Assembly (NCBI RefSeq): GCF_008040165.1
Contig: NZ_VRUR01000001.1
Coordinates: forward strand, 887,349 to 951,348
Source of the DNA: Flagellimonas hymeniacidonis
Lineage (GTDB): Bacteria > Bacteroidota > Bacteroidia > Flavobacteriales > Flavobacteriaceae
Direction of reading: 5' to 3'
Length of the DNA: 64,000 nucleotides
In this document: positions 26,951-35,672 of the stretch, piece by piece
Layout of the letters: each line of letters starts with the position of its first letter
Numbering within the stretch: the first letter of the stretch is position 1
The notes under the pieces: generated by a model
What the model was told of the DNA's origin: nothing
The model's database searches: none
What the model saw: the letters and a program-made list of their open reading frames with translations, nothing else
Translations under genes and position numbers: made by a program

Positions 26951-27688
26951 GTGCAAAAGTTGATTTCTTACCCGCTTTCCATACTTTTTTTCATCCTATT
27001 TGGGCTAGCGCTGTTATTTTTTCATCCTATCCAATGGCTATGTCTTAATCTTTTGGGTTATGATGCACATAGGCGCAGCGTGGCTATTTTAAATTGGTTT
27101 TTAATGCGATGCACCAACGTTCTTGGAACTCGATATCGATTTAGAAACAGACATAAAATCCCAACAAACAGACCTTTGATTATTGTTTCCAATCATCAAA
27201 GCATGTATGATATTCCTCCCATTGTCTGGCACATGCGAAAGTACCATCCCAAATTCGTGAGCAAAAAAGAATTGGGAAAAGGAATTCCGAGTGTCTCCTA
27301 TAATCTAAGACATGGTGGTTCTGTACTTATTGACAGAAAAGATGGGAAACAAGCTATCATGGAAATTGGAAAATTGGGTTCTTATATTGAAAAGCACAAT
27401 CGCAGCGCCGTTATTTTTCCGGAAGGTACCCGAAGCAGGGATGGTAACCCAAAATCGTTTAGGCCCACCGGATTAAAAATGTTGCTCAAAAAATCACCAT
27501 CTTCTTTAATTGTTCCCATTACCATCAACAATTCATGGAAAATGCTTCGTTTTGGCAAATTTCCTATGGGCTTGGGTGCTTTTATTACCCATGATGTTCA
27601 TGAGCCAATTGAAAACAAAGGAAATATAGATGAGCTTATCGCCAAATTGGAAGCTGTTATCTCAGCAGGTGTAAAACTGGATTCATGA
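26951..27688 (+). CDS. 1-acyl-sn-glycerol-3-phosphate acyltransferase (PlsC family)
   Basis: A 245-residue membrane-bound acyltransferase that should make phosphatidic acid. Motif I is SNHQSMYD (HX4D) and motif III is FPEGTRSR; an N-terminal hydrophobic segment (ILFFILFGLALLFF) anchors it. The chosen start is GTG, giving MQKLISYPLS, which matches how relatives begin; GTG at 26945 overlapping the SDR stop is the alternative. A longer frame with ATG at 26888 lies inside the SDR gene and would add a non-homologous extension. It overlaps the following HD gene by four bases. Confidence 0.9.
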   Translation: MQKLISYPLSILFFILFGLALLFFHPIQWLCLNLLGYDAHRRSVAILNWFLMRCTNVLGTRYRFRNRHKIPTNRPLIIVSNHQSMYDIPPIVWHMRKYHPKFVSKKELGKGIPSVSYNLRHGGSVLIDRKDGKQAIMEIGKLGSYIEKHNRSAVIFPEGTRSRDGNPKSFRPTGLKMLLKKSPSSLIVPITINNSWKMLRFGKFPMGLGAFITHDVHEPIENKGNIDELIAKLEAVISAGVKLDS

Positions 27689-28338
27689 CCGATTCTGAAA
27701 TCATAAACAAAACCATTCCGTTTGTAAAAGCAACCCTCGAAGATGCCGAAGGAGGACATGATTGGTTTCATATTGAACGTGTTTTTAATACAACAAAGTT
27801 CATCGCCAAACATGAAAATGTAAATGCTTTGGTAGTTCAGCTGGCTGCTTTGTTACATGATATCGCTGACCCAAAATTTCATGGTGGTGATGAAAGTATA
27901 GGCCCAAAAATGTCGTATGATTTTTTAAATACTTTGCACGTTGATCAAGGAATTATTGACCATGTTGTCAATATTATTCAGCATATGTCATTTAAAAACA
28001 CCTTGGATAAAGGGCAAAAGACATTTTCCTCCTTAGAGCTTCAAGTGGTGCAGGACGCAGATCGTTTAGATGCTATTGGTGCTATTGGTATTGCAAGAGC
28101 TTTTAACTATGGCGGTTTTAAGAACAGGGAACTTCACAACCCAGAAATTCCGCCAAAATTGAACATGACCAAAGAGGAGTACAAAAAGTCAAACGCTCCA
28201 ACCATTAATCACTTTTATGAAAAGTTATTGCTCCTTAAGGATAAAATGAATACTAGAACCGGCAAAAAACTGGCGCAAGAAAGACATCAATATATGCTGG
28301 ACTTTTTAGACCAATTTTATAAGGAATGGAATTCTTAG
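27685..28338 (+). CDS. HD domain phosphohydrolase
   Basis: A 217-residue cytoplasmic protein with an HD domain. The metal-binding residues are visible as HDWFHIERV (His near 24), ALLHDIADPKFHGGD (His-Asp) and VVQDADRLDAIGAIG (Asp). The pattern fits the YedJ/PF01966 group of nucleotide or phosphate-ester hydrolases. The start overlaps the PlsC stop as ATGA. The substrate is unknown. Confidence 0.9.
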   Translation: MTDSEIINKTIPFVKATLEDAEGGHDWFHIERVFNTTKFIAKHENVNALVVQLAALLHDIADPKFHGGDESIGPKMSYDFLNTLHVDQGIIDHVVNIIQHMSFKNTLDKGQKTFSSLELQVVQDADRLDAIGAIGIARAFNYGGFKNRELHNPEIPPKLNMTKEEYKKSNAPTINHFYEKLLLLKDKMNTRTGKKLAQERHQYMLDFLDQFYKEWNS

Positions 28339-28375
28339 TCTAAAACTTATAGTTCATTTTGCAACCGAAGTGCCA

Positions 28376-29821
28376 TTATTTCTTCTCGGACAATTCGCGG
28401 GTCAACCAGCCTCTCTTATTTGCGGTCGCAATGGAATAAGGCGTAATCCAGAACAATCCAAAGGTGTATAGAATACTATAGGAATATGCCCATAACGATT
28501 CTGATAGTTCATACCGTTTTGCATAAAATATCACTGGAAATGTTGACAGTACCAGAATACTAAAAAGCGTTGAGCTTAAAAATAATAGTGGGTGGGTCAG
28601 TACAAAAAACAACATGAAAAATAGAAATGGATAACTCATCACAATCTCAAGTGATTGACTTAAAAATAAAAGACGGGTTCCTACTTTAGACCCTTTTCTA
28701 AAGTTTTTAAAAACGTATTTTGACATCTCTATATTCTCACGGACATTACTTCTGCCCCATCGAATAAACATCTTGTATAAGCCGCGATATTTTTCAGGAA
28801 CATTTGTATAGGCATAGGCATTCCTTTGAAACAATACATGAAACCCTTGCTTCAATATCATATTGGTCATGGCACGATCCTCTCCAATATCTGAAGGCTG
28901 CCCCATAAAAGTCTGATTGATCCATTCCGTAAGACATCCAAAAACTGCTGATCTGCGATACGCCGCTAAAGCGCCAGGTGTGCAGAGGACCGACTTAAGC
29001 TTACTTTCTACAGATCGCACAAATTCAAAGCTCAATACAAAACTCACGTCCAACATTTTAGGAAGCAGTGCTTTTTCATTATTCAATACTCTAATGTTGC
29101 CGGCAACAGCACCACAATGTTCATTCGTAACAAAAGGACTTACCAAATTTCGCAGGGTATCTTCTTTTACCACAGAATCACTATCTACTGTCACAAAGAC
29201 TTCTCCTTTCCCTTCATTAAAACCAAGGTATAGGGCATGTCGTTTTCCCATGTTTTTTGGCTGTTTATAAATCGCCAAAGAATCTCCTAATTTTTTCTTT
29301 GCTTCTTGTATCCAATGCCATGTGTCATCTCCGCTACCATCATCAATAGCAAGTAGTTGTAATTTCTCTTTAGGAAAGTCACTATCGGCTAAACTCATCA
29401 ATGTGTCCCAAACCTGCTTTCCCTCATTGTATGCAGGAACAATTACCGTACAGGTCGGCAGCTGATCATCTTCAACTGAGGCAACTGGTCTATACCTAAA
29501 GTACAGGTAGAGCGAATAAAGGAAAAAACCAGCTTTGAACAAGAACAAGGCACCAGCGACAAGCATAAAGCCCAATCCCAATTTAGAGTCCATTCGGTCA
29601 ATATTAAATTGAGTGAAATCACTTTGTAAAATATACACTAGATAAGCAGCACCTATCATTAGCACAAAAGTGCTTCCCATTACAAAAACACCCCAAGCGT
29701 TTGCTGTTTCAAAATAAGACTGTATTTTACTTTTTAAGATCCGTTTTTTAGAATTCTGAACGCTACTATCAGCTGTTTGCACTGAAGTAGTTAGCACTTG
29801 ATTTGTTATTGTATTTCCCAT
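28376..29821 (-). CDS. Glycosyltransferase family 2, membrane-bound processive type
   Basis: A 481-residue protein with two N-terminal transmembrane segments (about 40-65 and 80-105), a cytoplasmic GT-A domain and three or four C-terminal membrane segments, like hyaluronan or chitin synthases. Motifs are TVIVPAYNEGKQVWD at the start of the domain, the DXD-type VTVDSDSVV, the IGEDRAM acceptor motif and IRWGRSN in place of Q-x-x-R-W. It probably extends a polysaccharide from a nucleotide sugar, but the donor cannot be told. It is a single leftward gene. Confidence 0.88.
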   Translation of the reverse strand: MGNTITNQVLTTSVQTADSSVQNSKKRILKSKIQSYFETANAWGVFVMGSTFVLMIGAAYLVYILQSDFTQFNIDRMDSKLGLGFMLVAGALFLFKAGFFLYSLYLYFRYRPVASVEDDQLPTCTVIVPAYNEGKQVWDTLMSLADSDFPKEKLQLLAIDDGSGDDTWHWIQEAKKKLGDSLAIYKQPKNMGKRHALYLGFNEGKGEVFVTVDSDSVVKEDTLRNLVSPFVTNEHCGAVAGNIRVLNNEKALLPKMLDVSFVLSFEFVRSVESKLKSVLCTPGALAAYRRSAVFGCLTEWINQTFMGQPSDIGEDRAMTNMILKQGFHVLFQRNAYAYTNVPEKYRGLYKMFIRWGRSNVRENIEMSKYVFKNFRKGSKVGTRLLFLSQSLEIVMSYPFLFFMLFFVLTHPLLFLSSTLFSILVLSTFPVIFYAKRYELSESLWAYSYSILYTFGLFWITPYSIATANKRGWLTRELSEKK

Positions 29822-29982
29822 TTTCCTAAGCGTATAATTGAAGTGTCTTAGGGTTATACGAAATCAATATGGTTTTAGATGCCTTTTCTAAACAATTCCA
29901 TGAAAATAGTTAGATATCAATAATGAACTATAAGCAATTAGTGCTTTTTTGTATCTTCAAGCCTACAACTAATCCAATAATA

Positions 29983-31407
29983 ATGCAAAGAAGAAAGTTC
30001 CTTAAAAATGCAGCAGCAGCGTCTGCTGCTTTTTCAATTGTTCCAAGTCATGTTTTAGGAAAAACCCACGTGCCACCAAGTGATACCCTTTATGTAGGTG
30101 CCTTTGGTGTAGGCGGAAGAGGTAATGGTGTTATTCAAGGGCTTGCAGCAACAGGACATGTAAAATTTGTGGCTTTTTGCGATGTTGATTCTCGCCGAGC
30201 ACAACCTACCTACGAGCTTTTTCCAGATGTAAAACGATTTAAGGATTTTAGAAAGGTATACGACAAACATTTAAAGGATATCGATGCTATTGCGGTGGCT
30301 ACTCCAGACCATACGCATGCAACTATTGCGCTCCCTTTTATGCGCGAAAAGAAACATGCCTATGTTGAAAAGCCTTTGACACATAATATCCATGAAGCAA
30401 GGCTAATGACCAAAGTTGCTGCCGAAAATGGAATTGTTACCCAGATGGGTAATCAAGGAGCATCGAGCGATGATAGCCGGATAGCTCGCGAATGGGTGGA
30501 ATCTGGAATTATTGGCAAAATTCACACCATTGATTGTTGGACCAACAGACCCGTATGGCCTCAAGGGGTGCCAATACCAGTAGAGAGACAAAGAACACCA
30601 AAAGAACTGGATTGGGATCTTTGGCTAGGACCAGCCGCAATGCGTGATTATAACGAAGCGTATTTGCCATTTAAATGGCGTGGTTGGTGGGATTTTGGAA
30701 CTGGAGCTTTAGGCGACATGGGATGCCATATTATGGAAACTCCTTTTAGTGTCCTAAATTTAGGATATCCTACGGAAGCCGAGGCCAGCTGTACTTCCGT
30801 TTGGGTTGGTGACTTTGTTGAGGCCGATTATAGCCCATCTTGCCCTCCTTCTTCCAAAATACATTTAAAATTTGAACACGAACATCACGGCGATATTCAA
30901 CTGAATTGGTATGATGGCGGTATTAAACCAGACCTTCCTGATGAACTGAAAGATGGGGAAACCATAGGTTCTGGTGGAGGTGGCACCATTATGTATGGCG
31001 ATAAGGGAACTTTGATTTGCGACACCTATTCGCAAAATGCGCGTTTGATACCCTCTGAAATAATGAAATTATATAAATCACCTGAAGCCAAATACCCAAG
31101 AGTACCAGGAAGCATGGAAGGGCATATTGCCAATTTTGTGGATGGATGCATGAACGGAGCTACAACTTCTTCAGATTTTGCAAAATCAGGGCCATTGACA
31201 GAAACGGTTCTTATGGGGAATCTAGCTGTAAAAGCGTATCAGTATAAAGTATTACAAGAGGGAAAAAAGCCAGGGGATTGGGCACCTTATGACTATCCAG
31301 GTAGAAGAAAATTGCTTTGGGACGGAGAGAATATGAAAATTACCAATTATGACAAAGCCAACGAATGGGTTTCAAGGGAGTATCGCAAAGGTTGGGAGTT
31401 GACTTAA
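29983..31407 (+). CDS. Tat-exported Gfo/Idh/MocA family oxidoreductase
   Basis: A 474-residue protein starting MQRRKFLKNAAAASAAF, a twin-arginine signal of the kind found in Bacteroidota glycosidase and dehydrogenase families; the longer frame from 29923 is less likely. The NAD-binding region GVGGRGNGVIQGL follows the leader, with VEKPLTHN and the C-terminal domain features GALGDMGCHIMETPF and GGGGTIMYGDKGTL. Tat export of the folded, cofactor-loaded protein suggests redox or glycosidase-like chemistry in the periplasm. It is alone on its strand, followed by a DUF302 gene. Confidence 0.9.
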   Translation: MQRRKFLKNAAAASAAFSIVPSHVLGKTHVPPSDTLYVGAFGVGGRGNGVIQGLAATGHVKFVAFCDVDSRRAQPTYELFPDVKRFKDFRKVYDKHLKDIDAIAVATPDHTHATIALPFMREKKHAYVEKPLTHNIHEARLMTKVAAENGIVTQMGNQGASSDDSRIAREWVESGIIGKIHTIDCWTNRPVWPQGVPIPVERQRTPKELDWDLWLGPAAMRDYNEAYLPFKWRGWWDFGTGALGDMGCHIMETPFSVLNLGYPTEAEASCTSVWVGDFVEADYSPSCPPSSKIHLKFEHEHHGDIQLNWYDGGIKPDLPDELKDGETIGSGGGGTIMYGDKGTLICDTYSQNARLIPSEIMKLYKSPEAKYPRVPGSMEGHIANFVDGCMNGATTSSDFAKSGPLTETVLMGNLAVKAYQYKVLQEGKKPGDWAPYDYPGRRKLLWDGENMKITNYDKANEWVSREYRKGWELT

Positions 31408-31497
31408 AAGCTGTAAAAAGTTTAGGGGTTCTGTAAGCATTGCCAAAGTTGTACAACCAAGTATCCAGACAATATAGTACTGCACAATACTTTATCT

Positions 31498-31899
31498 ATG
31501 GACAACACAGGCATTATTACCAAAATCAGCCAAAGAAGTTTTGATGATACTTATCAAAAATTAAAGGGCACCATTACCAATAATCCAAATCTAAATGTGA
31601 TGTTGGAGTTGGACCATCAGGCCAATGCTTCAAAAAATGGTCTAGACCTAAATCCCACTAGGTTGATTGTTTTTGGGAATCCTAATCTAGGTACACCATT
31701 AATGCAAAATGCGCAGACGCTTGGCCTAGATTTGCCCCAAAAAATATTGGTACATGAAAATGGGAATGGTATAGTTAGTATATCTTATAACAATCCTGTA
31801 TATCTGAAAAATAGACATGGGATTTCTGGCAATGAAGAAATCTTATCGAAGATAGCAGCTGCTTTGGATAAGATTACTACAGTAGCAACCAGTTTATAA
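31498..31899 (+). CDS. DUF302 family protein
   Basis: A 133-residue protein matching DUF302: KISQRSFDDTYQKLKGTI at the start, then LVF-type strand TRLIVFGNPNLGTPLMQNAQTLGLDLPQ (shown here only as the family hallmark region around residues 54-81) and a C-terminal helix. There is no signal peptide. The role of the family is not known. It lies 90 bases after the Tat-type oxidoreductase gene and converges with the sigma factor gene. Confidence 0.88.
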   Translation: MDNTGIITKISQRSFDDTYQKLKGTITNNPNLNVMLELDHQANASKNGLDLNPTRLIVFGNPNLGTPLMQNAQTLGLDLPQKILVHENGNGIVSISYNNPVYLKNRHGISGNEEILSKIAAALDKITTVATSL

Positions 31900-31912
31900 G
31901 ACGATTGAATAT

Positions 31913-33163
31913 TTATACCGATAGCTTTTTTGATAAATGCTTCTTTATCAATTCATTTTCGGTTAATTCAATTGCTTTTTTAAGTGTTGACTTATACTCA
32001 TCTTTATTGTTGGTCTCTAATAGCAACGCTGCTTTTATCGCATAAAACAACCCAGAATTTTTAAAATCTGTTTTTTCTTGTAAGTCGTTAAGTGCTGCTA
32101 ATCCTTTTTTGGCACCGTTGACTTTTGCGAATGGAACAATTTGATTCAATGCCAACATTGGCGAGTATTGCCTCTGTAGTTGTAGATTGTACAAATGCAA
32201 AATACTCTTCCAATCGGTCTTTTCAAATGTTTTAGCTACGCAATGATAGTAGGACCTTGCAGCTTCTAAATGATAGCTAGATGGTAATTTATCTTCTGTG
32301 CCGGAATTCTCTAAATGACGAATCCCAATTTGAATAAGTTCTTGATTGTATTTAGATCTATCTTGGTTCTCTAACGTAACCAGCTCTCCTTCATCATTCA
32401 ATCGGGCATCAAAACGAGAAGCATGGAAGCACATTAATGCAATTAAAGCTTCCAGATCTGGGTGTTTACAATACTTGTTCTCCCTTAACAACAAAGCCAA
32501 GCGCAAAGCTTCGTAGCAAATATCCCTTTTTAATACTTGTGAACCTGTGGTTGCTGCATACCCTTCGGTAAACAACAAATAAACAACTTGCAATACCATA
32601 AATAATCTGGACTGCAATCCCATTTGAACTGGAATCTGTAAAAATGCTACCTCTTCACGAAACTTTTTCTTAGCTCTGGTAAAAGATTTTGCTACTGTTT
32701 CTTCTTTTTTTAATAGTGCCTCAGCTAGTTCTTTATTGCTAAACCCTCCGATAAGTTTAAGGCTTAGTATGATTTGATATTCTTGAGATAGGGTGGGATG
32801 ACAACAGGCAAATATCATTTTTAGTTGACTATCCGATATGGTATCATCAAGTGTTTGTTCTCTTTCTGTTGCATCTTCCCCATTTAATTCTATGTAGTCG
32901 CTGCCAAAAAAATCCATCTTTTTGTTCCTTCTTAAAACGTCTATTAAGGCATTATTGGCGACGCGGTAAAGCCACGCGGTGGGATTATCTGGTATAGATT
33001 TATAACCCCAAATCTTCATAGCCTTTAAAAAGGTGTCTTGTGCGGCATCTTCTATTAGCTCCAAATTGGAAACGCCAAATTTGTTGGTTAATACGGCAAC
33101 CACCTTTCCATATTCATTCCGGAAGAGATGATCAATTGTATTCGTAAGATTGTTTTGGGTCAT
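31913..33163 (-). CDS. ECF42-type RNA polymerase sigma factor
   Basis: A 416-residue protein: sigma-70 region 2 (about 10-75, with EDAAQDTFLKAM and PTAWLYRVANNALIDVLRR), region 4 (about 105-160, with LKLIGGFSNKELAEALLK) and a long C-terminal extension (about 180-416) of DUF6596/TPR-like helices. The ECF42 group has exactly this extension and is typically encoded beside DGPF (YCII-related) genes, as here. The ATG at 33163 was preferred to a TTG six bases upstream. A terminator hairpin lies directly in front of the gene. The stimulus and targets are unknown. Confidence 0.92.
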   Translation of the reverse strand: MTQNNLTNTIDHLFRNEYGKVVAVLTNKFGVSNLELIEDAAQDTFLKAMKIWGYKSIPDNPTAWLYRVANNALIDVLRRNKKMDFFGSDYIELNGEDATEREQTLDDTISDSQLKMIFACCHPTLSQEYQIILSLKLIGGFSNKELAEALLKKEETVAKSFTRAKKKFREEVAFLQIPVQMGLQSRLFMVLQVVYLLFTEGYAATTGSQVLKRDICYEALRLALLLRENKYCKHPDLEALIALMCFHASRFDARLNDEGELVTLENQDRSKYNQELIQIGIRHLENSGTEDKLPSSYHLEAARSYYHCVAKTFEKTDWKSILHLYNLQLQRQYSPMLALNQIVPFAKVNGAKKGLAALNDLQEKTDFKNSGLFYAIKAALLLETNNKDEYKSTLKKAIELTENELIKKHLSKKLSV

Positions 33164-33171
33164 AGACAAAA

Positions 33172-33198
33172 CTAAAAAAGCCTGACGTAAATCAGGCT
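33172..33198 (-). terminator. Rho-independent terminator between DGPF genes and sigma gene
   Basis: Minus-strand reading gives AGCCTGA, a six-base loop and TCAGGCT followed by TTTTTTAG. It ends about nine bases before the sigma factor ATG, so the DGPF transcript should stop just before that gene. Confidence 0.78.
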
Positions 33199-33219
33199 CC
33201 TAATTCTTGTTTGAGATAA

Positions 33220-33573
33220 TCATTGAACTTCCAGTGATACAATTTCCCTCACCTCCATAGTACCTTCGGCAAAGTTAAAATGTGGATTGTTTATGGATAG
33301 CTGCAAGGCTTCTTCAATATCTTGTGCTGAAATGATTGTATAGCCTCCTACGAGTTCTGCTCCTTCAGCAAAGGGTCCATTGGTGATTACTCCCCCTTTG
33401 GCGCTCACTACTTTTCCATCCTGCGAAAGAGGCAACCCATCCACCAATTTCCCTTGTTCCTTTAGCTCCTCCAACCATTTTTTCCAGTCATCATTCAATG
33501 CTTCTTTCTCTTCTTGGGTCAATTTATTGTAATCCTCAAAACCACCTCTAAAAAGGCATAAAAAATTACTCAT
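33220..33573 (-). CDS. YCII-related DGPF domain protein
   Basis: A 117-residue protein with the MSNFLCLFRGG opening and the DGPF-type motif, here TNGPFAEGAE, followed by GGYTIISAQDIEEA. It is a ferredoxin-like fold related to YCII. It is one of two tandem copies, nine bases downstream of the other, and lies just upstream of the ECF42 sigma gene in the direction of transcription. DGPF proteins are the standard partners of ECF42 sigma factors and may be targets or modulators. Confidence 0.88.
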   Translation of the reverse strand: MSNFLCLFRGGFEDYNKLTQEEKEALNDDWKKWLEELKEQGKLVDGLPLSQDGKVVSAKGGVITNGPFAEGAELVGGYTIISAQDIEEALQLSINNPHFNFAEGTMEVREIVSLEVQ

Positions 33574-33582
33574 AACATTGGT

Positions 33583-33936
33583 TTAATGATCATCCATGGA
33601 CATAATTTCCCGAACCTCAACATTACTTCCTTTATAGTCAAAAATGGGACATCCTTTTGAAATTTCAACGGCTTCATCCATATTTTTTGCGGATACGATC
33701 AAATAACCGCCTACAACCTCAGCTCCTTCGGCAAAGGGTCCATTGGTAACTACTTCACCTCTATTGTGTACTACTTTTCCATCCGCTCCCAAGGGGAGTC
33801 CATCCAATAGTTGGCCTTTTTCTTTTAGACCACCCATCCATTGGCCCCAAACCTGCATATGGGCTTGTTTCTCCTCTTGCGATAATTGGTTGAAGTTTTC
33901 GTCCCCTCCACGGAATAAATACAAAAAATTGCTCAT
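33583..33936 (-). CDS. YCII-related DGPF domain protein (paralogue)
   Basis: A 117-residue paralogue of its downstream neighbour, with MSNFLYLFRGGDENF, the variant motif TNGPFAEGAE and GGYLIVSAKNMDEA. A start ten residues further upstream is possible but the chosen ATG matches the neighbour's N-terminus. The two copies are about the same length and probably arose by tandem duplication. It is the first gene of the leftward DGPF pair. Confidence 0.86.
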   Translation of the reverse strand: MSNFLYLFRGGDENFNQLSQEEKQAHMQVWGQWMGGLKEKGQLLDGLPLGADGKVVHNRGEVVTNGPFAEGAEVVGGYLIVSAKNMDEAVEISKGCPIFDYKGSNVEVREIMSMDDH

Positions 33937-34038
33937 CGTTTTTGGTTTTATGTTCGTACATGACAAACTGATTTATACTTTGTTTACGCTCTAATGACGA
34001 AATACAAAATAAGCATTGGACAATCTTTATAAATTTAT

Positions 34039-35112
34039 TTAAAATAATTTCATTTGTCCATCTTTGTAGGGTTCATGCAAATCTTTGTTCAACCTTGGAA
34101 AGCTCTTCCCCTTAAAATACCGTAGCCTTGCAAGTCTCGCCATATCATGAATCTGACTCGCAATCTTCCCTTCACCTCTATTTCTTAGCCCAAATCTGCT
34201 ATCATTAATACTTCCGCCATGGCAGTCTTGTATTAAATGCAACACTTTTTCTGCCCTGTCTGGCATTGCCTTTTTAATCCAATCTGTAAAGATTTGTCCT
34301 ATGGCACCGTTCAAACGAACCACTGTAATGGCAAATGACAATGCCCCATTATCAGATACGGCTTTGGCCAGTTTTAGCAGTTCATGACTATTTATTCCTG
34401 GTATCATTGGTGCTAACATGGCATTTACAGGGATGTTGTTCTCGGAAAGTACTCTAATGGTTTTTAGCCTTTTTTGAATCGACGCGGTTCTTGGCTCCAG
34501 TTTTCTTCTTGTTTTCTCTGATAATGAGGTTACGGAAATATTGACTCCAACCAACTGATAAGAATTCAGTTCCTTTAAAATGTCCAGATCTCTTAGAATA
34601 AGTGCATTTTTTGTAATGATACCAACTGGATGTCGGTACTTTAAAAATACCTCCAAACACTTTCGGGTAATCTCAAACTTCTTCTCTGCGGGTTGGTAGC
34701 AATCTGTATTACCGGACATGACAATGGTTTGAGCCTTCCAATTCTTGTGCTTTATTTTGGTTTCCAGCAATTCTGGAGCTGATTTTTTTATCAAAATCTT
34801 GCGCTCAAAATCCAAGCCGGCACTATATCCCCAATATTCATGGGCATTACGGGCATAGCAGTAAATGCATCCATGTTCGCAACCTTGATAGGGGTTCATG
34901 GAGTACATCATGCCAACATCTGGGCTGTCCACTTTGTTTACAATAGTTTTTGGAAAAATGGGGATGTATTCAGTCTTGTTTTTATCAGCTTCCTCGCCCT
35001 CCAGCCTACAGAATTCTAAAAAGTCCTCTCGCATCTCATAAACATGCTGTAAGAACTTGTTTGGAGTATTTTTTTGGGCACCGCGACCTTTTTGATAATC
35101 TTGTTTATTCAT
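34039..35112 (-). CDS. PA0069 family radical SAM protein
   Basis: A 357-residue radical SAM enzyme of the PA0069/Rv2578c family. The 4Fe-4S cluster motif C-x3-C-x2-C is at Cys78, Cys82 and Cys85 (GCEHGCIYCYARNAH). Supporting stretches are YIPIFPKTIVNKV before the cluster and QTIVMSGNTDCYQPAEK and NVSVTSL-like strands after it. The family resembles spore photoproduct lyase but its reaction is unknown. It is preceded by an imperfect inverted repeat and is likely a single-gene transcript. Confidence 0.9.
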   Translation of the reverse strand: MNKQDYQKGRGAQKNTPNKFLQHVYEMREDFLEFCRLEGEEADKNKTEYIPIFPKTIVNKVDSPDVGMMYSMNPYQGCEHGCIYCYARNAHEYWGYSAGLDFERKILIKKSAPELLETKIKHKNWKAQTIVMSGNTDCYQPAEKKFEITRKCLEVFLKYRHPVGIITKNALILRDLDILKELNSYQLVGVNISVTSLSEKTRRKLEPRTASIQKRLKTIRVLSENNIPVNAMLAPMIPGINSHELLKLAKAVSDNGALSFAITVVRLNGAIGQIFTDWIKKAMPDRAEKVLHLIQDCHGGSINDSRFGLRNRGEGKIASQIHDMARLARLRYFKGKSFPRLNKDLHEPYKDGQMKLF

Positions 35113-35164
35113 TTAATGGATTTATTCCAAAATTATGGAAATAATCCAATCATAAATGTTAAGA

Positions 35165-35620
35165 CTACTGCTTTTGCAGTGTTAAAAATTTGAAGCTTTG
35201 GTATTCTAAGTGTATTGTATTTTCATCCTGAACCTTAATTTCAAATTCTGAAAATTTTGTTTCTGTGTTCCTGCTCTCATTAAAAGCTTCGTAAAAAGCT
35301 TGTCCATAAGTGGTATCGGCCACCTCTGTGGTAGTCATTTCTTCAATAAAAAGTAATGTTCTGGACGTGTCATATTGCCCTCCAAAGCTATTTGCAGAAG
35401 TTGTGCCGCTAAAGTCTCTGTTTTGTCCAAAGCGAATGGAAATCACCTCGCCAGAATTAGGCCCTAACGTTGGACCAGATGGGCTTGAATTGTGAATGGC
35501 GACAACATTCCATTCTCCTAAAATTTCTGTATTATTTATGTCTTCTGAATCTGTACTGCATCCTAGAGATAGTAACGCCGTAAGAAGTACAACTAACAAA
35601 TTTAGAAAGCCTGTTTTCAT
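35165..35620 (-). CDS. Lipoprotein, unknown (META/lipocalin-like)
   Basis: A 151-residue predicted lipoprotein; the MKTGF start gives a hydrophobic leader ending in SLGC-STDS, with a start three codons upstream also possible. The mature part opens with LGEWNVVAI, as in lipocalin-like and META-type folds, and ends with a strand-rich tail HLEYQSFKFLTL. No named family was recognised with confidence. It is transcribed leftward towards the radical SAM gene. Confidence 0.68.
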   Translation of the reverse strand: MKTGFLNLLVVLLTALLSLGCSTDSEDINNTEILGEWNVVAIHNSSPSGPTLGPNSGEVISIRFGQNRDFSGTTSANSFGGQYDTSRTLLFIEEMTTTEVADTTYGQAFYEAFNESRNTETKFSEFEIKVQDENTIHLEYQSFKFLTLQKQ

Positions 35621-35672
35621 GCTCAGCATTTAGTTCTAAGAGGCAAAAAACAGAATATAGTTGCTTTCCAAT

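Noticed and set aside
35118..35147. Imperfect 12-bp inverted repeat before the radical SAM gene
   Set aside because: Only about 10 of 12 positions pair and no T-run follows; it may be a weak hairpin but is not strong enough to call.
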